Positions 43,862 through 52,780 are shown, counted from the stretch's first letter. The stretch is DNA of 64,000 bases from JASHVB01 sp963780805 (GCA_963780805.1 CAWADP010000006.1:62001-126000), one strand, 5' to 3'. The notes: generated by a model not told the origin, from the letters alone. Made by a program: numbers and translations.

Positions 43862-44102
43862 TTCCTGAACATCCTCAGCCGATAATCGATTAGCTTGTGC
43901 TGCCATATCCTGACGCAGTACAGTGGACGCGGGATGTCGGTTACGATCAGAGAGGTACACCATCAGGGTTCGCTGCCACGCCGGCTTGAAGGGCTGGTGG
44001 ATGAGACCCGCCGCCCACGAGCCGTGACCCTTCCAGATCGTTGGTAAGTTCTTTGGCTATCTCGGCAAGCTCACCAACCTTGATGATCGTGCAGAGATGC
44101 AG

Positions 44103-44714
44103 TCATGCCGGCGGCATCAAACGTCGCGAACCAGGGATGGACGGGTCTTCTTCCTGCTCGATGCACCGGATGATGTCCGGCGACGGGCCGGAGAGATCAA
44201 ACGGAACTGGCACGGGCTGATCACGTGGCCCAGTTGTGGGAGCGGACCGAACTGTCCCACCTGTTGATCGTGTCGCCAATGTCTCAAACCGCAGGACGCT
44301 TCCGTCACGGACGCCCCACCGATGGGAAACGGATCGCCGCCAGCCTCCGGTGTCCCTTTGCAACTCATGGGGAACTGTCGGTATCGTCGTATCAAACAAC
44401 ATGTTGGCAATCGGAAAGGTGCATGCCCTCGCGTCGAATTCTTGAACAATAGCGAGCATCTCATCCCCGGCCCGAATCGCATCGTCCCTCATTCTTTGTA
44501 CCTCACTCGGTAGGCTTGAAGTACACGATGGGGTCGCCCTTCCACGCGCGTCTCGAAAGAGCGCTGTGTCGTCGTCTGGGCTCTCAGACGCCAAGAGGCT
44601 GGACGCCTCGTTGATGAACTGCCGCCAAACGGCATCATCGACCGACTTGCCCAGACGGCCTTCAACATCGGACTTGGTCACCTCGACGGTGACGCAGACA
44701 ATGGGCTCACTCAA
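44103..44714 (-). CDS. Hypothetical protein (203 aa)
   Basis: A frame starting TTG 44714 after GAGGAG encodes a protein whose first ~130 residues look real (SEPIVCVTVEVTKSDVEGRL, SVDDAVWRQFINEASSLLA, RMRDDAIRAGDEMLAIVQ). The C-terminal 70 residues are less protein-like and may reflect a frame change. No family recognised. It diverges from the AlpA-like gene at 44876. The region 43862-44102 holds nothing I can identify. Confidence 0.45.
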   Translation of the reverse strand: MSEPIVCVTVEVTKSDVEGRLGKSVDDAVWRQFINEASSLLASESPDDDTALFRDARGRATPSCTSSLPSEVQRMRDDAIRAGDEMLAIVQEFDARACTFPIANMLFDTTIPTVPHELQRDTGGWRRSVSHRWGVRDGSVLRFETLATRSTGGTVRSAPTTGPRDQPVPVPFDLSGPSPDIIRCIEQEEDPSIPGSRRLMPPA

Positions 44715-44875
44715 AACTGTATGCTCCTCAAATATGAATGCCAGCGCTAACCTCGTCTGACAAAACACACTATGCTGAACGCGGCGTCCAAATGCAATCA
44801 AAAGACGCATGATGGTAAACGTTGATTCCAGAAGCGGTCATGTGGTATAGTGACGGCATTTGATGGAGTAAGAAT

Positions 44876-45064
44876 TTGAGTAAGATTGGACTTCTTGACT
44901 GGGACGGCGCTGCCGAACGTGCGGAACTGACCGTCACCCAACTCAAGACACAACACAAGCTGAAGCGTGGCCCAGCATTTGTCAGACTGACGCCAAAGGT
45001 CATCCGATTCCGCCCAGAAGACATCGACGCCTGGACAGCCGACCGAGAGGTTGTGCGCCCATGA
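44876..45064 (+). CDS. AlpA-like helix-turn-helix protein
   Basis: A 62-residue protein starting TTG 44876 after TGGAGTAAG. It has the short wHTH pattern DWDGAAERAELTVTQLKTQ, wing RGPAFVRLTPKVIRFRPEDIDAW. Its TGA overlaps the ATG of the next gene. It heads the unit that leads to the helicase-primase, as AlpA-type proteins do in satellite phages and integrative elements. Confidence 0.65.
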   Translation: MSKIGLLDWDGAAERAELTVTQLKTQHKLKRGPAFVRLTPKVIRFRPEDIDAWTADREVVRP

Positions 45065-45429
45065 GCATCGAAAACATCCATTTCATAGAATCCGTGCCAC
45101 TAAGCGATTGGACCGGACCGCTGCCCGAAGATGATGATGATCTGGCCCTCGAATGCTACCAGTCGGACTGGTTCGTTCGAGGCACCGGCGAACCAGCGAG
45201 TTTCGCGACGCCGGAGGACCGACGCCACTACATTCGTAGCGAGTGCAGTGTTGGTGATTACGTCGTCCTCCGATACTACGGCGAGGGTCACATCAAGGAA
45301 ATCTCGCCCGGCATTGTGCGCTTCACCAGCAAGCGAGACGGGCGAACCCGACCAATCGAGCATGCCTGGTTCATTGACAGCTTGATTACGTGGCGGCGTC
45401 GGCCGAAAGCCAAAACACGCGCTAAATAG
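45061..45429 (+). CDS. Hypothetical protein (122 aa)
   Basis: A 122-residue acidic protein coupled to the AlpA-like gene by an ATGA overlap. Segments GDYVVLRYYGEGHIKEISPG and RFTSKRDGRTRPIEHAWFID suggest a small beta fold. No family recognised. It lies 165 bp upstream of the helicase-primase, probably in one operon. Confidence 0.6.
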   Translation: MSIENIHFIESVPLSDWTGPLPEDDDDLALECYQSDWFVRGTGEPASFATPEDRRHYIRSECSVGDYVVLRYYGEGHIKEISPGIVRFTSKRDGRTRPIEHAWFIDSLITWRRRPKAKTRAK

Positions 45430-45593
45430 CTTCCCCAAATGGTACATCGCCCGGCACCAGACGCATAAATACAAGTGGACGCAAAGCGTCCGACACATTA
45501 TAGTGTCACTGTTCCTGTTGTTGAAAAGCACAGTGCGTCGGCTGGGTTTCGGGCGAGACCAGCCGGCGCACTTTTTCAACCAGGAACATTACA

Positions 45594-47822
45594 TTGACCG
45601 CCTATTACAAAGTAAGCTGTCGCATCGGGTCTCGCAAGACCTGCGGCGCAGTACTCTACACCGCCGACCATCGCAGCGAGAGTGACCATTACATCATCGC
45701 CCAACCATCCCGCCGCCTGAACCGCCAGACACTCAAGGAGTTCCGCAAGCGGCGACCTAATGCGCCCGTGCGGATCATCAATCGTCAAACCTGCGACAAC
45801 GTGACCAGGGCGCTGGGAGAGGCAAGCAAGCTTCTCGATGATGACCGCATCATCCTTGCCACCCAAGCCGGCGTCATCGGTTGCCAGCACTGGCACAAGC
45901 CGAAGACCGCACGGTGGCACCTCATCATGGATGAGGCGCCGAACCTGTGGTGGCATCGGGAACTGCGGCTTGAGGATCATTACGACGAACTGTTCGATCT
46001 GATCGATTACACACCAGTCGGGGTCAACTATGCGCTCGTTGAGCCGAAGGACGTCGCTCGCCTTGAACGCGTCGCTAGTTGCGAGGCTGATGACGAAATG
46101 AATGATCTGCTGGCCGATCCTGCCGCCCGCATCCTTGACCCTGATTGGCAGGTGTATGTCTCGACGGAACAGATCGAGCGCATCAAGAATGGCAAGCGCA
46201 ACGCCCGGCTCTCGATGTGCGGCGTATTGGATACACACGTATTCGAGCGGTTCGAGACGGTCACATTTTTGGGCGCCAACTTGGAACAATCCGTCGCCTA
46301 CCGATTGCTGACGCAACAAGGCGTCACGTTCAAGCCGCACACGGGCATCATGGTTCACCTGACGCAAGATCGGTTCCCTGGGTCTCAGGTCGAGGTGATC
46401 TACTGCACCGAAGATCGTTGGTCGAAGCAGCGCCGGGACACAAGCGTCAAGATGAACGATGGCCGCACCCTTACCATTGGCGAGGCCATCATCGAAGCCG
46501 CCATGCAGGAAGTCGGCGAGGAAAGCTTCGTCTACTTGCAGAACAAGGACAAGGACATCGAAGATGATGACAACTCGTCCCTAGCGAACCGCGGCGTCAA
46601 GCTGCCGCACAGCTCACACGGACTCAATGACTTCGGCGACATCAATAACGGCGTCGTGATCCCGGCGTTGCTGCCGATGCCGGTCGTGTTCGGCTTCTTC
46701 GACGACATCTGCCACCTGAACTCAGACGAAGTCGTGGCGTCCATTTGCCACGAGCAAGTGCATCAGGCATTGGGTCGCCTCATCCGGGATATGAAGTCGC
46801 CGGACCACAAGAAGCTGATCTGCGCCGACCGCGCTGCCGCCGACTACGTCGCCGCCTGCTACCCAGGTGCGATTATCAGAGCGGCGACGCAGCTATTCCA
46901 GCTCGCGGATGCGCCCCAGCGAGGTCGCCCGAAACTCTATGCGTCACATGCAGAGCAGATGGCGGAGTTCCGGTCCAAGCACAAAGCCGAACTGTGTCGG
47001 CAACTCAGGTCGGTGAACGGCGGGTGTGACGAAAACATCTATCTATCAAATGAATTCGTCACACCTCAATCCGGCGCTCAGCTCGGAGGTTCGTTCATTC
47101 CGAACATCTATTCTCGGCCACGCATGAACTCCGAGGGCGCCATCGCAGCCGCCGACTTCATGGACTGGATCGCCCAGTTGCACGGGCGCAGATGTGCCAA
47201 ACACGAGGCCGCTCTCTGGTCGCCAGCCGAGTTCGTGGACAAGCCCGATGTCGAGACGCATAGAGGTAACGCCAACATCACCCGCATGTGGGGCATCTGG
47301 ATCGACGCTGAGAACGGCGACCTTATGCCTGACGAACTGGCCGAGATGTTCCCGCAATGGCAAATGGTCGCGTATAACTCTGCAAGCTCCACCATCAGTG
47401 ATCCCCGCTACCGGTCGGTCATCCCAACCACGGCGGCACTTACGCCTGACGTACACCGTGAGATCATGCGGCAGATCGAGAAGTCGCTGAACAAGCGCGG
47501 ATACTACTCAAAGAAGCAACTGGCAAAACGAGCCGAACGTGGGCTTGGGGGGAAGGCCCACGGATTCGACATCAGCAAGTTCACGCCCTGCTCGATGTTC
47601 TATCTGCCGGCCCAAGCGGTCGCTGGGGACGAGCACAGCTTCTTTCTTCGCTATGAAGGCGGAGCGCGCAAGCCAATCGATCCCTGGCACTATGTGCAGC
47701 ACAGCATCCTCGACCATCGGCCAGAACCACGACCTCCAGAGCCAGTTTCTAAGTCAGTACCAGTGCAGTCCGCTCCGACATCGGACGAGCGATTGCGTCG
47801 GGCAAGGCAAGAGATGGCATAG
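45594..47822 (+). CDS. Predicted helicase-primase fusion of a mobile replicon
   Basis: A 742-residue protein starting TTG 45594. Residues ~1-470 resemble an SF2-like helicase: a degenerate Walker A (IGSRKT, 11-16; the second Gly is Arg), IIAQPSRRLNRQTL, Walker B LIMDEAPNLWW (111-120), FETVTFLGANLEQS, SHGLNDFGDINNG and HQALGRLIRD. Residues ~560-690 look like an archaeo-eukaryotic primase (AEP) domain: IWIDAENGD (acidic motif I), YNSASSTISDPRYRSVIPTT (motif II-like) and TPCSMFYLPAQ (SRxFYLP-like). The helicase part is a paralogue of the protein at 22044. Replication of the element is the likely role. The frame continues past the TAG stop for 81 more sense codons. Confidence 0.7.
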   Translation: MTAYYKVSCRIGSRKTCGAVLYTADHRSESDHYIIAQPSRRLNRQTLKEFRKRRPNAPVRIINRQTCDNVTRALGEASKLLDDDRIILATQAGVIGCQHWHKPKTARWHLIMDEAPNLWWHRELRLEDHYDELFDLIDYTPVGVNYALVEPKDVARLERVASCEADDEMNDLLADPAARILDPDWQVYVSTEQIERIKNGKRNARLSMCGVLDTHVFERFETVTFLGANLEQSVAYRLLTQQGVTFKPHTGIMVHLTQDRFPGSQVEVIYCTEDRWSKQRRDTSVKMNDGRTLTIGEAIIEAAMQEVGEESFVYLQNKDKDIEDDDNSSLANRGVKLPHSSHGLNDFGDINNGVVIPALLPMPVVFGFFDDICHLNSDEVVASICHEQVHQALGRLIRDMKSPDHKKLICADRAAADYVAACYPGAIIRAATQLFQLADAPQRGRPKLYASHAEQMAEFRSKHKAELCRQLRSVNGGCDENIYLSNEFVTPQSGAQLGGSFIPNIYSRPRMNSEGAIAAADFMDWIAQLHGRRCAKHEAALWSPAEFVDKPDVETHRGNANITRMWGIWIDAENGDLMPDELAEMFPQWQMVAYNSASSTISDPRYRSVIPTTAALTPDVHREIMRQIEKSLNKRGYYSKKQLAKRAERGLGGKAHGFDISKFTPCSMFYLPAQAVAGDEHSFFLRYEGGARKPIDPWHYVQHSILDHRPEPRPPEPVSKSVPVQSAPTSDERLRRARQEMA

Positions 47823-48068
47823 GAAGCCATTCAAAGGCAACAGCATGTCATCGATCAAGTGGTTGAGCGCTTCGCCGAACAAGCTAAGGCAGAGGCACAT
47901 CCCGCCATGCTGTCCTTCGCAGTCAGTCTGGCGAAGCGTGGGCTGACGGAGTATGAGATACGCGACTTGCTGGATCAGCACCGAGACAAGGCGCACCGCA
48001 AGGTCAAGGCCAGCGAAACCAAGAGCATTGCTAAGTGGGCATCACGCCGACGCGGGAACAGCGGCTGA
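47823..48068 (+). other. In-frame C-terminal extension behind a TAG codon
   Basis: Directly after the helicase-primase TAG the same frame stays open for 81 codons and reads as protein: VIDQVVERFAEQAKAEAHPA, SFAVSLAKRGLTEYEIRDLL, KASETKSIAKWASRR. This resembles the primase C-terminal helical region that often follows AEP domains. The TAG is therefore either a nonsense mutation, a read-through site, or a separation into a second gene with internal start GTG 47859. No ribosome-binding site favours the last. Confidence 0.55.
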
Positions 48069-48474
48069 TTCGTGGCAGCAGATCCCTACCGAGGACGCGT
48101 GGGAGGGGGTCAGTTCTGGCTGATTGTTCGCAACCACCTGCCACTTTTGGCTTTCGAGGCTGCGGTGATCCGTTCGCACCTCCGCCAGCACGTCGCTTGC
48201 CGGTCTGGCTCCGACTTACAACTGGGGCATTTGGCAGCGGTTGTGTGATCTCGTACAGTCGCATGGCATATTACCCTTATGGTCGTATCTCAATCAGTCG
48301 TCGCGCCAGGAGGCGATCAAGTCGCGTAACGTCTCCCGGCGTCAGGTGGTGACAGATGGCGACCAACGCAGCATTACGCCGTGGCGGCGCGCCGCTTGCG
48401 GCTCAAGCTACGCCTATCCGGTGCGATGTCAGGTAGTGGTCGAGTGATCTCGTGCAGTCGCGGGTTGGACGCGC
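48069..48474. other. Probable right end of the island, no gene; short direct repeat
   Basis: No supported gene lies in these 406 bp. A 17-bp direct repeat, TGATCTCGTACAGTCGC at 48243-48259 and TGATCTCGTGCAGTCGC at 48445-48461, is present with one mismatch. Core-type genes resume at once after the second copy. No copy of the tRNA-Ser 3' end was found here. Confidence 0.45.
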
Positions 48475-48930
48475 CTATTCGGCATGCAGCACGGCGTCCA
48501 GGTATTCGATCCATCGAGCCGGCAGACCGTGGAGGCGCGCACCATCACGCAACAAGGTGATGTATCTGAGCGAGGGATTGCCCTCCGTCTCCTTACCGAC
48601 CGCCGCGTACGCTACGGCCGCTAGCTGATTGCCGTCGGTGTCCAGGGCATCGAGGATGACCGGCTTGTAGCCCCGGCCGGGAATGCCTTCGGTCGAGTTC
48701 AGGCGGAGCAGGTCTCGGCGGGTGATCCGGTAGAGGACGCCCCAGACCTCGCATTCGCGGTCGGCGCAGATGTTTGCTGGTGCCGCTTTTCCTTTGGGTC
48801 GACCCTCCAAGTTGAACCGCAGACGATACCCGACGATCCGACCGACCCGTCGTTCCAATGGCTTGATGCGGCGCCGTTGCTCGAAGGTGGCGGGATGCAT
48901 GTTCGAACCATAAGCAAAGTACCAAACGTG
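48475..48930 (-). CDS. Gamma-glutamylcyclotransferase-like (GGCT fold) protein, start unresolved
   Basis: A GGCT/AIG2-like protein of about 150 residues: WGVLYRITRRDLLRLNSTEG, GRGYKPVILDALDTDG, PSLRYITLLRDGARLHGLPARWIEYL. The first ATG in frame is at 48900, but the essential glutamyl-binding loop WYFAYGSNMHPATF lies partly upstream of it (48930-48900), so coding must begin further up. No ATG, GTG or TTG is in frame there before non-coding sequence, so the start is non-canonical or a frame error exists. Such enzymes cleave gamma-glutamyl amides to 5-oxoproline. Confidence 0.75.
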   Translation of the reverse strand, partial: HVWYFAYGSNMHPATFEQRRRIKPLERRVGRIVGYRLRFNLEGRPKGKAAPANICADRECEVWGVLYRITRRDLLRLNSTEGIPGRGYKPVILDALDTDGNQLAAVAYAAVGKETEGNPSLRYITLLRDGARLHGLPARWIEYLDAVLHAE

Positions 48931-48996
48931 ATCTGACGGCCGCCCTCCAAAGCAAGGCTGTTGCCCGGAGCGGGGCAGGATGCCACTCTGCGCGGC

Positions 48997-49620
48997 ATGA
49001 CGGAACCTGCGGGTGCATCCCCCTCGGCACTACAGTATTTTACTGTCCCGATCGGCGAGAGAGCAGCGGCGGACGGCAACCAGGCGCTGATGGTGCCGCT
49101 CAACCGCAAGCCGCTGGCGCCGACGCCGCCTGAACGCGTGCGGCGGATCCGCGAGCACCTGGTGCGCTCGCTGCGCGACCTGCGCACGATGAAGCGGCCA
49201 GAACAGGACGCGTCTCCGCTACGGCCAGAACCGGTGGGGTTCACGGGTACGGTCGCCCGCGCTGCATGCACGCTGTGCCAGGGCTTCTGCTGCAAGGGAG
49301 GCGGCGAGCATGCCTATCTCGACGAACGCGACATGGCGCGCATCCGACAGGCAAGGCCCGAGCTCGACGCGCGGGCAGTCATCCGGCTGTACATCGAGCG
49401 GGTGCCGGAGGAAGGTTATGAAGGCTCGTGCGTCTTCCATGGTCCGCAGGGCTGCACGCTGGATCGTTCGCTGCGGTCGGATGTGTGCAACAGCTATTTC
49501 TGCAACGCACTGCGGGATTTCGTGAAGACCGCGGATGGCGTGAACAGCGTCGTGGTCATGAGCGGGGATGGCGAGACAACGCGGATGTCCGGAGTGCTGA
49601 CACGAACCGCCTCAGCTTAG
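48997..49620 (+). CDS. CxxC/CC-motif metal-binding family protein
   Basis: A 207-residue protein with a Cys cluster ACTLCQGFCCKGGGEHAYL and further Cys in GSCVFHGPQGCTLDRSLRSDVCNSYFC. The pattern resembles the YkgJ-type zinc- or iron-chelating family. The N-terminal ~80 residues are basic and helical (RVRRIREHLVRSLRDLRTMK). The ATG at 48997 is chosen over 48961 because it gives a normal N-terminus. Function of the family is not established. It is a stand-alone core gene. Confidence 0.7.
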   Translation: MTEPAGASPSALQYFTVPIGERAAADGNQALMVPLNRKPLAPTPPERVRRIREHLVRSLRDLRTMKRPEQDASPLRPEPVGFTGTVARAACTLCQGFCCKGGGEHAYLDERDMARIRQARPELDARAVIRLYIERVPEEGYEGSCVFHGPQGCTLDRSLRSDVCNSYFCNALRDFVKTADGVNSVVVMSGDGETTRMSGVLTRTASA

Positions 49621-49883
49621 CGTCTTAGCCGCCGTGATGCCGGACCAAGCCTCGCATAACTATCCGAAGGCGACCAGCCTGCGTTTTTGTCTGTTGCTCC
49701 ATTTCGGCGAGGCTCGACTTCGTGTTGCCCACGGTCTTTGAAACCTCTCGGTGCATCGGTGTGAATCTGTGGCAAAGCTGTTCCTTCCATCATCACGCGG
49801 AAGGCATCGACGGGTTTTGCCTCGTGTACCTCGCGTGAATGACCGCCCATGGAGCAATGTCCCCCTTGAACAGGATCCGCGTA

Positions 49884-50813
49884 ATGTCCGATCCCCTCTT
49901 CCGCCCGGCCGAAACCTTCATGGGTCTGCCTCCGGGCTCACCCGGCCCAGGCTGCCGCGCCGCCATACTCGGGGTGCCATTCGATTGTGGCACGCACCCG
50001 TTCCGGGTCGGCGCCCGCCAGGGACCTGCTTCCGTGCGGCAACAGTCGGGGCTGGTGCGACGCTATCACCCCAGCCTCGCGGACGTGGACGTGCTCACTC
50101 TGTTGCAGGCGGTGGATTGCGGCGACGTGGCGCTGACTCCCGGCCGCATCGAGGAGGCGCTGCCGCGCATCGAAGCTGCGGCCAGCACCGTCCTGGATGC
50201 CGGCGCGGTGCCGGTGGGCATCGGCGGCGACGGCTCGGTGTCGCTGCCGCTGATGCGCGCGGCGGGGCGGCGCCATCCCGGGCTGGTTGCGCTGCACGTC
50301 GATAGCCACACCGACGCCTATGGCTACACACCGGACCAGCCCTACACCGCCGCCGCGCAGTTCACCCACGCCGCGGAGGAAGGCGCGATCGACGGGACTG
50401 CTTCCTGGCATGTCGGCGTGCGGGGCTTCACCTATGCGCAGGGTGTGCTGCTGCGCGCCCATGCGCTCGGCTACCGCGTCGTCACCGCCGAGGACCTGCT
50501 GGGCCGCGGCTTCGCCCAGGTGATGGCGGAGTTCCGCGATAGCGTGGCAAAGCGTCCGGTCTATCTGTGCTGGGACATGGACGTATTCGATCCCTCGGTA
50601 GCACCAGGCGTTTGCACGCCAACCTGGGGCGGGTTGTCAGCGCGCGAAGGCATCGAGTTGATCCGCACTCTGGCCGGGCTGAACATCGTGGCGGTGGACT
50701 TCAACACCGTCAGCCCGCCGCAGGACGTGAATGGCATGGCGGCGCATCTCTGCGCGCATATGATGATGGAGGGGATGGTGCTGCTGGCGCGGCAGTTTGG
50801 GTTGGTGGCGTAG
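49884..50813 (+). CDS. Arginase/agmatinase-family ureohydrolase
   Basis: A 309-residue ureohydrolase, expected to hydrolyse a guanidino compound to urea with a binuclear Mn centre. Metal motifs are VGIGGDGSVSLP (canonical GGDHS), LHVDSHTDAY (canonical DAHxD) and WDMDVFDPSVAPG (canonical DxDxxDP). The His of the first motif is Gly here, removing one usual Mn ligand. Otherwise length and fold are normal (GVPFDCGTHPFRVGARQGPASVR). The ATG at 49884 has an AGGA site eight bases upstream. Substrate unknown. It is followed 110 bp later by an alpha/beta hydrolase gene. Confidence 0.88.
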   Translation: MSDPLFRPAETFMGLPPGSPGPGCRAAILGVPFDCGTHPFRVGARQGPASVRQQSGLVRRYHPSLADVDVLTLLQAVDCGDVALTPGRIEEALPRIEAAASTVLDAGAVPVGIGGDGSVSLPLMRAAGRRHPGLVALHVDSHTDAYGYTPDQPYTAAAQFTHAAEEGAIDGTASWHVGVRGFTYAQGVLLRAHALGYRVVTAEDLLGRGFAQVMAEFRDSVAKRPVYLCWDMDVFDPSVAPGVCTPTWGGLSAREGIELIRTLAGLNIVAVDFNTVSPPQDVNGMAAHLCAHMMMEGMVLLARQFGLVA

Positions 50814-50923
50814 GCCGCGCGACGGAAGCAACCGCCGATGCCGGCTGCTTCCGATGTTGCGCCGGTAACAATGGCGGCCGAGACTGCCCTGCCCTCCACC
50901 CGAACGACCTCGGAGCGCCCCCA

Positions 50924-51781
50924 ATGACGCCAAACGAATTAGCCAGTGCCCTGCCGATCGGCGGCTCCGCCAGCATCCCGTACACTGACCCGTTCAACCC
51001 TGACCGCAAGCTGGTGCTGGAATGCCATCGCCCCGCCACGCACAAGCCCGACAAGCCAGTGGTCATCGTGCAGCACGGCATGAACCGCAACGGCGACGAA
51101 TACCGCGACGCCTGGGTACCGACCGCGGACCGGCACGGCCTGCTGATCGTCGCGATCACCTTTCCGTCCGGAAAATGGCCGGGGCCAGGTCCCTACAACA
51201 ACGGCCTGGTGCACGCCGACGACGGCAGCGTCCGCCCGCGCGAGGCATGGTCCTACGCGATCCCCGGCCGCGTCTTTGCACTGCTGCGCGCCGCCGGCAT
51301 CACGACGCGGGACAAGACATATTTGTGGGGCCACTCGGCCGGCAGTCAGTTCGTGCATCGATTGCTCGCGACCCAGCCGCACGATCTGTTCGAGGCGGTC
51401 GGCGCCGCCAATGCCGGTGTTTACTGTGAACCTTCGCTTGATGTTGCATACCCGTTCGGTCTCGGCGGCATCGGCCTAACGCGCGATCACGTGACGCGGC
51501 TGCTGACCTATCCGCTGGTGATCTTCGCCGGCGACCGCGATATCGAAACCGACGCCGACAACCTGCCGAAGCACGACGCCGCCCTGCGGCAGGGACCGCA
51601 TCGGTTCGCCCGCGCGCACTATTATCTCGAGCGCGGCCGGGCGGCGGCAGCGGCGCTCAGCGTTCCGTGCAATTGGCGGCTGGTCATCGTGCCGGGCGTC
51701 GGACACGAGGGCATGCTCATGTCCGCCTTCGCCGGGGCGTACTGGTTCGATAACAACGCGCAAGGCGCCACGCACGGGTAA
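50924..51781 (+). CDS. Alpha/beta hydrolase (esterase/PHB depolymerase-like)
   Basis: A 285-residue alpha/beta hydrolase. The oxyanion region is VVIVQHGMNRNGDEYRDAW, the nucleophile elbow GHSAGSQF, the acid probably in FAGDRDIETD, and the His in PGVGHEGML. It resembles polyhydroxybutyrate-depolymerase-like esterases but has no signal peptide, so it is cytoplasmic. The ATG at 50924 follows CGGAG. The gene is in the same direction as the ureohydrolase upstream. Confidence 0.82.
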   Translation: MTPNELASALPIGGSASIPYTDPFNPDRKLVLECHRPATHKPDKPVVIVQHGMNRNGDEYRDAWVPTADRHGLLIVAITFPSGKWPGPGPYNNGLVHADDGSVRPREAWSYAIPGRVFALLRAAGITTRDKTYLWGHSAGSQFVHRLLATQPHDLFEAVGAANAGVYCEPSLDVAYPFGLGGIGLTRDHVTRLLTYPLVIFAGDRDIETDADNLPKHDAALRQGPHRFARAHYYLERGRAAAAALSVPCNWRLVIVPGVGHEGMLMSAFAGAYWFDNNAQGATHG

Positions 51782-52054
51782 GGGAACCGTCGCCGCCCTT
51801 CCACTGTCATGGCAGGCAAAGCATGCACCCGCGGGGCCCGGTGGCCCGACATCCACGACTTGCAGTTATCACTCGCGGCAGAAACAGTCGCGGATGCTGA
51901 CCCCAGCCTTCGCTTGGGGCAGGCGCTTCGTCGGCATGGAGGATGGGGTCACCGCGCGCCGGCCATCGAACCCCAGCCGCCCCGAACGGGTACGTATGGA
52001 CACAGCCCGCCGCCGCTGCTGTGCTTCCACCCACAACGGACCACGGGGGAAACG

Positions 52055-52741
52055 ATGGCAACGATCGTGCTGGTTCACGGGGCCTATCAGGGTGGCTGGA
52101 TCTGGACCCGCGTGGCGCCGCTTCTTCGCGCCGCGGGTCATATTGTCTTTGCCCCCACGCTCGACGGCTGCGCCGAGCGCAAGCATGCGCTCCGCCCCGG
52201 CATCACCACCGAAACGCACGGCGCGGAGATCGCCGACCTCCTGTTCTATGAAGACCTGCACGACGTGGTGCTGGTGGGCACCAGTTCCGGCGGAATGGTG
52301 ACCTGCCGCGCCGCGGAGCAAGCCCGCGACCGTATCGGCCGCGTCGTCCAGGCGGACGCTCTGTCCTTGCTGCCCGGCGAGCGAATCGGTGAGATCGTCA
52401 ACCGCACGGCGCGGGTCACCACCGCGCTGACCACCGGCCCATCGCCGGAGGACGCTCGCAATCGGATGTTCGCCTCGCTCGATCCGGCGACGCTGGAATG
52501 GGCGCTGGCGCGCTACACTCCGCACCCGATCGCGGCGATGGAGGAGGCGGTGAAGCTCGACCGGTTCTGGGACCAGACCTGGAACGCCACGGTCATCTGG
52601 TGCAAGCGCAGCGCAAACCCACCGGTGGCGCACCAGCGCCGCGCGGCGGAGAAGCTGGCAGCGCGCTGGTTCGAGTTGGATACCGGCCACTACCCGATGC
52701 TGACCGAACCAGAGGCTCTGGCGCGGCTGATTCTGGCCTGA
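52055..52741 (+). CDS. Alpha/beta hydrolase (esterase-like)
   Basis: A 228-residue alpha/beta hydrolase: MATIVLVHGAYQGGWIWTRV (oxyanion strand), VLVGTSSGGMV (nucleophile Ser), and the catalytic His in DTGHYPMLTEPEAL. It resembles the small plant salicylate-esterase-like hydrolases common in proteobacteria. The ATG at 52055 follows GGGGGAAAC. A G/C-rich inverted repeat follows the stop. Confidence 0.85.
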   Translation: MATIVLVHGAYQGGWIWTRVAPLLRAAGHIVFAPTLDGCAERKHALRPGITTETHGAEIADLLFYEDLHDVVLVGTSSGGMVTCRAAEQARDRIGRVVQADALSLLPGERIGEIVNRTARVTTALTTGPSPEDARNRMFASLDPATLEWALARYTPHPIAAMEEAVKLDRFWDQTWNATVIWCKRSANPPVAHQRRAAEKLAARWFELDTGHYPMLTEPEALARLILA

Positions 52742-52751
52742 CTGAGGATTT

Positions 52752-52780
52752 CCCCTCCCTCGGGGGCCTCAGGGGAGGGG
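52752..52780 (+). terminator. G/C-rich hairpin after hydrolase
   Basis: CCCCTCCCT pairs with AGGGGAGGGG around the loop CGGGGGCCTC, 10 bp after the stop of the hydrolase. No T-run follows, but position and symmetry suit a terminator. Confidence 0.45.

Noticed and set aside
43703..43963. 86-codon minus-strand frame rich in Gln and His
   Set aside because: The Gln/His part is exactly what the mirror of the Leu-rich 46-residue peptide gives; no family and no ribosome-binding site.
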